Part shown: positions 49,829-54,715 of the stretch, one piece after another
Numbering within the stretch: position 1 is the first letter of the stretch
Layout: each line of letters begins with the position of its first letter
DNA from: Salinispora vitiensis
GTDB taxonomy: Bacteria; Actinomycetota; Actinomycetes; Mycobacteriales; Micromonosporaceae
Length of the DNA stretch: 54,715 bases
Direction of reading: 5' to 3'
Assembly: GCF_000378825.1 (NCBI RefSeq)
Contig: NZ_KB900388.1
Location: 2,986,061-3,040,775 of the forward strand
The notes under the pieces: generated by a model
Databases searched by the model: none
What the model saw: the letters and a program-made list of their open reading frames with translations, nothing else
Told to the model about the DNA's origin: nothing
Position numbers and translations under genes: made by a program

Positions 49829-50602
49829 TCAGCCCTTGCTGAACGCCTTCGGACTCACGCCGAGAATCCGCTTGAAGTGGCGGCTCAGGTGCGGCTGGTC
49901 GCAGAAGCCGCTCGCCCCGGCGACCGATCCCAGTGGCTCCCCGGCCAGAATCAGCCGGCGGGCCAGGTCGACCCGGCGAGAGATCAGGTACCGATGCGGC
50001 GACATGCCGAACTCGCGGGTGAACGACCGCACCAGATAGGCCGGGTGAAAGTGCAGCACGCGGGACGCCTCGTCGAGCGAGACGCCCGGCACCACGTGCT
50101 CCTCCAGCAGATCCCGCAGCCGGTACGCCGGGGCCCGGTCGAGTCGCTCGGGCCGGCCCGCGTGGCCGAGCCGAGCGCGCAGCCGCTCGGTGATCTCCGC
50201 TAGATGGGTCTCGGCCGCGAGCTCCTCGCCGGCCTGCCCGATCACCGCGTGCAGGGCTGAGATCCGGCGACGCAGAGCGGGATCGACGAACGCCGAATTG
50301 TCCACCGAGGCCCCGATCAGCCCGGTGGGCAGCCGATCCGGCTCCAGGTAGAACACGCGCTTGCGCAATCCGTGCGGGTGGGCGGCGGTGCCGTTGTGCG
50401 GTACGTGCGGCGGGAGCAGGGTGACCAGGTCGCCGAACGCGCCGCGCTCGTGCTTGTCGAGGTCGTACCGTACGGCGCCGTCGTCGACGATCAGTATCGT
50501 CCAGGTGTCGTGCGCGTGCATCGGATAGGCGTGACCGGTGAGATGGGCGCGCAGCACCTCCACCACACCGCCCAGGCGCGGACGCCAAGCGGAGATCGCC
50601 AT
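49829..50602 (-). CDS. AraC-family transcriptional regulator
   Basis: 257 aa from the ATG at 50602. N-terminal cupin ligand domain (HAYPMHAHDTWTILIVDDGA with metal-type His; LLPPHVPHNGTAAHPHGLRK). The C-terminal double helix-turn-helix runs LDEASRVLHFHPAYLVRSFT, then REFGMSPHRYLISRRVDLAR and FCDQPHLSRHFKRILGVSPK. Divergent with the DUF2000 gene (78-base gap), a pairing I have often seen, so DUF2000 is the likely target. No sugar-type neighbour. Confidence 0.85.
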   Translation of the reverse strand: MAISAWRPRLGGVVEVLRAHLTGHAYPMHAHDTWTILIVDDGAVRYDLDKHERGAFGDLVTLLPPHVPHNGTAAHPHGLRKRVFYLEPDRLPTGLIGASVDNSAFVDPALRRRISALHAVIGQAGEELAAETHLAEITERLRARLGHAGRPERLDRAPAYRLRDLLEEHVVPGVSLDEASRVLHFHPAYLVRSFTREFGMSPHRYLISRRVDLARRLILAGEPLGSVAGASGFCDQPHLSRHFKRILGVSPKAFSKG

Positions 50603-50680
50603 GCCCGCCGCGCCAGCGCTGGTCACCGACACGTCAAAATCGTACAAGACAGCGGGACCGGCACGGCCGATCATCGGATC

Positions 50681-51112
50681 ATGCAATCTGACACCACACC
50701 CGCACGCTTCGACACCAAGATCGCCGTTCTCCTGCGCGACGACCTGCTCACGTGGCAGCGCCTCAACATCACCGCGTTCCTGGTCAGTGGCATCGGCACC
50801 GCGGTGCCCGAGGTGATCGGCCAGCCGTACGAGGATGCCAGCGACGTGCAGTACCTGTCGATGTTCCGGCAGCCCGTACTCGTGTTCGTGGGTGGTAAAG
50901 AACTGCTCCAGGCGGCACATTCCCGGGCGATCGGCCGTAACCTCCCGGTGTCGGTCTTCACCTCCGACCTGTTCGCCACGAACAACGACCGGGACAACCG
51001 GGCCGCCGTCCGCGCCGTCACGACCGAGCAGCTGGACCTAGTCGGGATGGCCACCTACGGCCCGCGTAACGCGGTGGACAAGGCACTCAAGGGCGCAAAG
51101 ATGCATCACTGA
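50681..51112 (+). CDS. DUF2000-family protein
   Basis: 143 aa, ATG at 50681 with no clear ribosome site (possibly leaderless). DUF2000 markers: KIAVLLRDDLLTWQRLNITA, then FLVSGIGTAVPEVIGQPYED, PVLVFVGGKELLQAAHS and VSVFTSDLFATNNDRDNRAA, with GPRNAVDKALKGAKMH. The fold is similar to peptidyl-tRNA hydrolase 2. Function unknown. Divergent to the AraC regulator. Confidence 0.85.
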   Translation: MQSDTTPARFDTKIAVLLRDDLLTWQRLNITAFLVSGIGTAVPEVIGQPYEDASDVQYLSMFRQPVLVFVGGKELLQAAHSRAIGRNLPVSVFTSDLFATNNDRDNRAAVRAVTTEQLDLVGMATYGPRNAVDKALKGAKMHH

Positions 51113-51306
51113 CCGGCCGGGTCCGCCGCCGGGATCGGCGCGCATTCCCACCAGGTTCCCACCAGGTTCCCGCCGGCCGACCGACGCCGAGGAGCTGCGC
51201 GGCCGGTGGCCCTCAGGGTAGACAGTGTGTCGCGCCGCCAGAAATACGCCTCGGCGGGCGTCCTCCTCGTGGGAGAACACCCGCCGATTCGGGGGAAATC
51301 AGGGGC

Positions 51307-52050
51307 TCAGGCTGCCTTGATCACGAGCTTTCCCCCACCCGTGTCGACATCGACGTTCGGACCCGACGCCGTGGTCGCTACCGCTACCTTCTTCGGCCCG
51401 CCACCGGCGTCAGCATTCACCTGGAACGGGCCACCGGGCAGAGCCACGTCGGCGCCGCCACCACCGGTACGCACGCTCACCGACTGCGGGGCCACGCTCA
51501 TGGCGACCTTGACACCACCACCGCCGGAGTCAACCCCGAGCTTCGGGGACGAGAGCTTGACGGCCACCACCTTGCCGCCGCCCGAGTCGACCTGAACGGC
51601 ACCGGTCACGCCCGACACATCGACCGCGCCACCACCCGACCGGATAGCAACGGCACCAGTCACGCCCGACACATCGACCGCGCCACCGCCGCTGGCCAGC
51701 GTGACCGCAAGCGAGGCCGGCACGGTGATCTCGTAATCCACGTTGCAGACGCCATCGACGTGGCAGCGGTCGGCCTCGAGGAGCAGCTCGCCGTTACTGA
51801 CGCTGTGCCGGCTGACCGGCTTGGTATCCCGATACTCCATCGTCTCGGTGACCTTGACCGGGCCATCGCCGACTTTGATCTCGATGTCGCCGCCGTACTC
51901 GTCCACCCGCAGGCTGGTCACCGCGTCGGAGATCTCGTAGGACGACGAGGCTCTGTGTTCGCCGAACCCCGACTCACCGCAGGCGGAGAGCGCCGTCACC
52001 ACACCGATCGCCGCCACCATGCCCATTGCTTTGTTCAGTGCGCCCGTCAC
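51307..52050 (-). CDS. DUF4097-type lipoprotein with internal tandem repeat
   Basis: 247 aa. Lipobox LSAC with Cys24. The solenoid body consists of short Gly-rich strands with a repeated unit SGGGAVDVSGVTGAV occurring twice in a row, then SGGGKVVAV, SGGGGVKVAM and TGGGGADVAL. One 36-base DNA stretch (51599-51634) recurs at 51650-51685 with a single difference, a recent tandem duplication of one solenoid rung. Related in type to the lipoprotein at 44991 but not next to a kinase. Function inferred: outer-surface adhesin or sensor. Confidence 0.85.
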   Translation of the reverse strand: MTGALNKAMGMVAAIGVVTALSACGESGFGEHRASSSYEISDAVTSLRVDEYGGDIEIKVGDGPVKVTETMEYRDTKPVSRHSVSNGELLLEADRCHVDGVCNVDYEITVPASLAVTLASGGGAVDVSGVTGAVAIRSGGGAVDVSGVTGAVQVDSGGGKVVAVKLSSPKLGVDSGGGGVKVAMSVAPQSVSVRTGGGGADVALPGGPFQVNADAGGGPKKVAVATTASGPNVDVDTGGGKLVIKAA

Positions 52051-52617
52051 CGCGGCCCCTTCAGTCGATCAACATTCCCTGCACCTGCGATGATCACCAG
52101 GCACACGCGAACCTTAATGTGCACACACTCTGCTCGGGTGCCCTACTGCCCGCTGGCTCGACCGGCGGGCAGGTGACGCCGAACCCGCGCCCGCTCCAGG
52201 GGCTTCGCGTCGTCGGCTGAGGTTGTGTCTGACCTGGTCGTGGTGATCACACCCCCAGCGGCACTCCACCTCTGTTGCAGCGGATCACCAGGACGGCGAA
52301 GGATCCGTTCAAGGCTGCATGACGAGGCACTAGCCCGAGAAATTCACGGTGATCGTTGCAAGGCGCCGTTCGTCGGCATGTAGATGAGCGGAAGTGCCTG
52401 CCCTGCAAGGACACTCGTGCTTGCGACATCTACAGGTTTCCGTTCGAGCGAGGCACTCCCAAGGTGCGGCTTGCGGCGCGGTCGAGGGATCTGCGGGCGA
52501 CCGCGGGCGGTTCGGGTGCGGCGATCTGCGACATCGACGTGCTGCGTCACCAGCAGGAGGTGTTCACCAGATGGGGCAACCGTGCCTCGCTGCCATACCC
52601 CTGCCATGATGTCGATC
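52051..52617. other. Region without a clear gene; one hairpin
   Basis: Contains CTGCCCGC ... GCGGGCAG (52146-52172), a perfect 8-bp stem with an 11-base loop, terminator-like. A minus frame near 52247-52330 (NGSFAVLVIRCNRGGVPLG) and plus frames near 52430-52560 (FPFERGTPKVRLAARSRDLR) look protein-like but match nothing I know; they may be mobile-element debris. Confidence 0.35.
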
Positions 52618-53052
52618 ATGGGAGTAAAACGTCTTACCGGTCAGATTCGGCGTGCGCGGGTGTCGATAGCGCTCGCGGTCATCGCCGCGGTCATCGCCGG
52701 GCTCGGCGGCTATCGCGTGGGGGTGGCGCGTGAGCGGCATTCGGCGACCGCGGTCGTGTTGACGGGGACCGTCACCTGGTCTAACGAGGAGACGCGACTG
52801 ATCGCGTTCGAGACGGATGGCGTCGTCCGTAAGCAAAACGATCGGACCGAGTTCTACTCCGTGATCGCATACGATTGGCAGGACGCTGCGGGAACGAGTC
52901 ACTCAGGTCGCACCTATCCGACCTGTCTTGCTGAAGAGGGCGGCGATTCAGTTTCCATGTACCACCGCCGCGCTGAGTTGACCGTCATTGACTGGGACAC
53001 CGGTGGCATCCAGCAGATGCCTGTCGCGGTCCGAGTCAGATGTCTGGCATGA
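52618..53052 (+). CDS. Small membrane-anchored protein, unknown
   Basis: About 144 aa (ATGs at 52606, 52609 and 52618 are all possible; no ribosome site is seen). One membrane helix at residues 14-33 (VSIALAVIAAVIAGLGGYRV), then an extracytoplasmic domain with paired cysteines (TYPTCLAEE and VRVRCLA). It carries strands GTVTWSNEETRLIAFETDGV, TEFYSVIAYDWQDAAG and AELTVIDWDT. This fits an OB-like or SH3-like membrane-anchored domain of actinomycetes, but no family is assigned. Confidence 0.6.
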   Translation: MGVKRLTGQIRRARVSIALAVIAAVIAGLGGYRVGVARERHSATAVVLTGTVTWSNEETRLIAFETDGVVRKQNDRTEFYSVIAYDWQDAAGTSHSGRTYPTCLAEEGGDSVSMYHRRAELTVIDWDTGGIQQMPVAVRVRCLA

Positions 53053-53463
53053 CCCCCATGGCACGCCGGCAGACGGGACTTCCTCGTCCTCACATCGACG
53101 GCTCTCGGCGCGAACCGACTCGAACCCTACTGGGAAGCCCTCCGGGTCCGCGCGGCTACCAGCGTGACGGCCAGGACGGTCAACGAGATGACGCCGACGG
53201 CTCGACCGATCCGGTCAATGCCCCGCTCAGCTCCAGCTGCCATCCAACGAATAGTAGGTCATGCATGGCGCGTCGGCCCAGCCCGCCCACCTCGATTCGG
53301 GGACCAGCATCCTGGCCCGCAGCAGTGCCGCGTCAACTGTGCGAACCGGGGATTACCATCCTCGAATCTTGCTCCTTGGTGGAGTACGCGGCGGCACAGT
53401 CCCGGCTTCCCGCACCACGGCGCGGGCCGAGATTGAGAGTGGACAAGATTCAGGAGTAGGTGC
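53053..53463. other. Region without recognisable gene
   Basis: No protein family seen on either strand in these 410 bases; only a ribosome site GGAG at about 53452 for the next gene. Confidence 0.4.
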
Positions 53464-54276
53464 GTGGACGACGAACGACTGGCACTGGTCATGCTGAAGC
53501 CTGACGCGGTACGGCAGCAGCTGACCGGCCCGCTACTGCGCTGGCTGGCCGAGCGGGGGTTCGAGCCGGTCGGATTCCGGCAATTCCTGCTGTCCGCCGA
53601 GTGCCGGGCCAACCTCTACCGTACGACCCGCAGTGGTGGTCGGCTCGACTGGCACCTCAACGCCGTCCTGTACACCCTGGGGCCGGTACAGAGCCTTCTC
53701 CTGCGCGGTCCGGCCGGAGACCTCCCGGCGGCGAGCCTCGTGTCCGGGCACCTCAAGGGCGACTTCCGTCCGTCGCAGGCGCAGCCCGGCACGATGCGAG
53801 CAGATCTCGGTGCGTTGAACCCCATCTTCAATCTGGTGCACTCCGCGGACGACCCGGCGAGCGTCCGGAGGGAGTCCCGCGTCCTCTTCGATGACGGCCC
53901 TGTCTTCGATGAGCCTGAGCTGTCGGCTGCTGCCACTCGACCGCCCACGCCATTTCCCTTATGGAGCACTGTCGGCGGTGTTCTCCTCCGGTGGGCGGCG
54001 GAAGCAGGCGTGGCTGAGGCGACGCTGGCCGGGGTGGACTGGCCGGCGGACTCGGATGGCCCGCGACCCCATGCGCTGCGGGTGGCGACCCGGGCGGTCG
54101 AGGAAATCGCGGCTTCGTCGTCGCCGGGCACGGCCCGGATCCTGGCTGGTATCCGCACGGGCGAGACGACGTGGGACGGATGGCGAGATCGGACCAGAAT
54201 CGACGACGACCCCTGGCCCTCCTACCTCACATACACCACCCTGCGCTACCTCGATCTTTGTCTGGAGACCCCGTGA
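53464..54276 (+). CDS. NDK-fold protein with C-terminal extension
   Basis: 270 aa, GTG at 53464. Residues 5-142 follow nucleoside-diphosphate kinase: LALVMLKPDAVRQQLTGPLL with Lys12, RWLAERGFEPVGF, a GPVQSLLLRG core strand, LVSGHLKGDFRPSQAQPGTM leading to Arg112, and IFNLVHSADDPASVRRESRV with Asn123 and active-site His126. All phosphate-site residues visible are kept, unlike the larger relative at 34579. The usual GSD after the His is SAD. The last 125 residues are helical and do not match anything I know (TPFPLWSTVGGVLLRWAAEA, GETTWDGWRDRTRID). Likely a phosphotransferase acting on a nucleotide or phosphate compound, but the extension suggests a partner or special substrate. Converges with the regulator gene at the right edge. 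Confidence 0.75.
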   Translation: MDDERLALVMLKPDAVRQQLTGPLLRWLAERGFEPVGFRQFLLSAECRANLYRTTRSGGRLDWHLNAVLYTLGPVQSLLLRGPAGDLPAASLVSGHLKGDFRPSQAQPGTMRADLGALNPIFNLVHSADDPASVRRESRVLFDDGPVFDEPELSAAATRPPTPFPLWSTVGGVLLRWAAEAGVAEATLAGVDWPADSDGPRPHALRVATRAVEEIAASSSPGTARILAGIRTGETTWDGWRDRTRIDDDPWPSYLTYTTLRYLDLCLETP

Positions 54277-54715
54277 TGCATGCCCCGTCCTGACGGAGAG
54301 CCCACAACCCCGGCCCCGGAACGGGATCTGTTCGCCGGAATCCGGGCCGATTGGCCGGGCTGGTCTGTTCGACAAGAAGGTCGTCGAGAGTCTCGCCGAT
54401 CATCGCGAGGGCTTGCCGCTGACTTACGATCGTGGATCGAGTCGGTACGGGGGCAACGGCGGCGAGCTTTTCCCGGGCGTCGGCGACCATGGCCGCCCAG
54501 GCTGCGTTGTCGAGCGTGCCGGTCGTGTCGAGGAAGGCCAGGATCCGGGCGCCGTCGGCGAAGCGTGCCACTGCCGTCATCATCGCGACGAAGCTGATCA
54601 TGACCACGCAGGCGGCGTGCATGTTGTCGGCCTCGAGCAGTTCTTCGACGTGGGCACGGAGGAGCTGATAGGCGGCTCTGCGGTCGCCGCGCCGGAACAG
54701 TGCCTGGGCGCGCAC
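54227..54715 (-). CDS. Partial large regulator with TPR-like repeats (AfsR/LuxR-type), 5' part off the edge
   Basis: The minus frame is open from the window edge to TGA at 54227. It has helical repeats with the look of a tetratricopeptide region: VRAQALFRRGDRRAAYQLLR, then AHVEELLEADNMHAACVVMI, and further FADGARILAFLDTTG and AAWAAMVADAREKLAAV. Such tails occur in AfsR/SARP and LuxR-type ATPase regulators. Its 3' end overlaps the NDK-fold gene by 50 bases, so the last 25 or so codons may not be native. No HTH or P-loop is visible here because these would lie further upstream. Confidence 0.6.
   Translation of the reverse strand: MRAQALFRRGDRRAAYQLLRAHVEELLEADNMHAACVVMISFVAMMTAVARFADGARILAFLDTTGTLDNAAWAAMVADAREKLAAVAPVPTRSTIVSQRQALAMIGETLDDLLVEQTSPANRPGFRRTDPVPGPGLWALRQDGACITGSPDKDRGSAGWCM

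Noticed and set aside
49005..50588. 527-codon minus-strand frame covering the thymidylate-kinase-like gene and part of AraC
   Set aside because: Its translation is low-complexity. The real genes are the plus-strand kinase (P-loop, DRY) and the AraC regulator in another minus frame.
51140..51180. Short tandem TTCCCACCAGG repeats after the DUF2000 gene
   Set aside because: Only two and a half copies of a simple sequence; no sign of a CRISPR array or a phase-variable gene.

Overview
The window is high-GC actinomycete DNA. GTG starts, ATGA-coupled gene pairs, DesK/NarL-type two-component pairs and the mix of insertion sequences suggest a Micromonosporaceae genome (Micromonospora or a relative). 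This assignment rests on gene style, not on a marker gene. No rRNA gene, complete tRNA, CRISPR array or integrase is visible.

Layout. 1-11100 is a mobile-element graveyard: a partial PAP2-type gene at the left edge, decayed IS4 and IS30 pieces, one intact GT87 mannosyltransferase gene, an ISAs1-family element split by an ISKra4-family element (both with exact target duplications), a second ISAs1 stub, group II intron debris, IS701, IS110 and IS256 fragments, and two partial copies of a tRNA-Arg 3' end with its terminator (8763 and 11042), which look like integration scars. 11100-14700 holds a metallo-hydrolase, two unknown exported or envelope-type proteins and several gene stubs. 14873-18414 is a heterodimeric ABC exporter. 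18769-23992 has a LysE exporter and a divergent ABC transporter / two-component locus. 24000-34500 mixes intact genes (RidA, NmrA, YqeB-like, quinone oxidoreductase, DUF2087 regulator, MFS) with wreckage of a nonribosomal peptide locus: two condensation-domain pieces, an MbtH stub and an ABC-F stub.

34579-43591 is the most coherent metabolic block. On the minus strand an alpha/beta hydrolase, a PfkB sugar/nucleoside kinase and a large NDK-fold protein lie in line. On the plus strand a Gfo/Idh/MocA oxidoreductase, an 89-aa unknown protein and an MFS exporter overlap stop-to-start, followed by a GAP-family membrane protein. 43736-47040 is a second two-component system with a DUF4097 lipoprotein, in which the ABC transporter has collapsed by deletion. 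47229-54715 carries an aldo/keto reductase, a thymidylate-kinase-like protein, AraC/DUF2000, a second DUF4097 lipoprotein, a second NDK-fold protein with a C-terminal extension, and the 3' end of a large regulator.

The best candidates for undescribed biology are the two extended NDK-fold proteins and the kinase/oxidoreductase/exporter block around the first of them. Most other oddities are decay products of transposition and of a lost peptide-biosynthesis locus.
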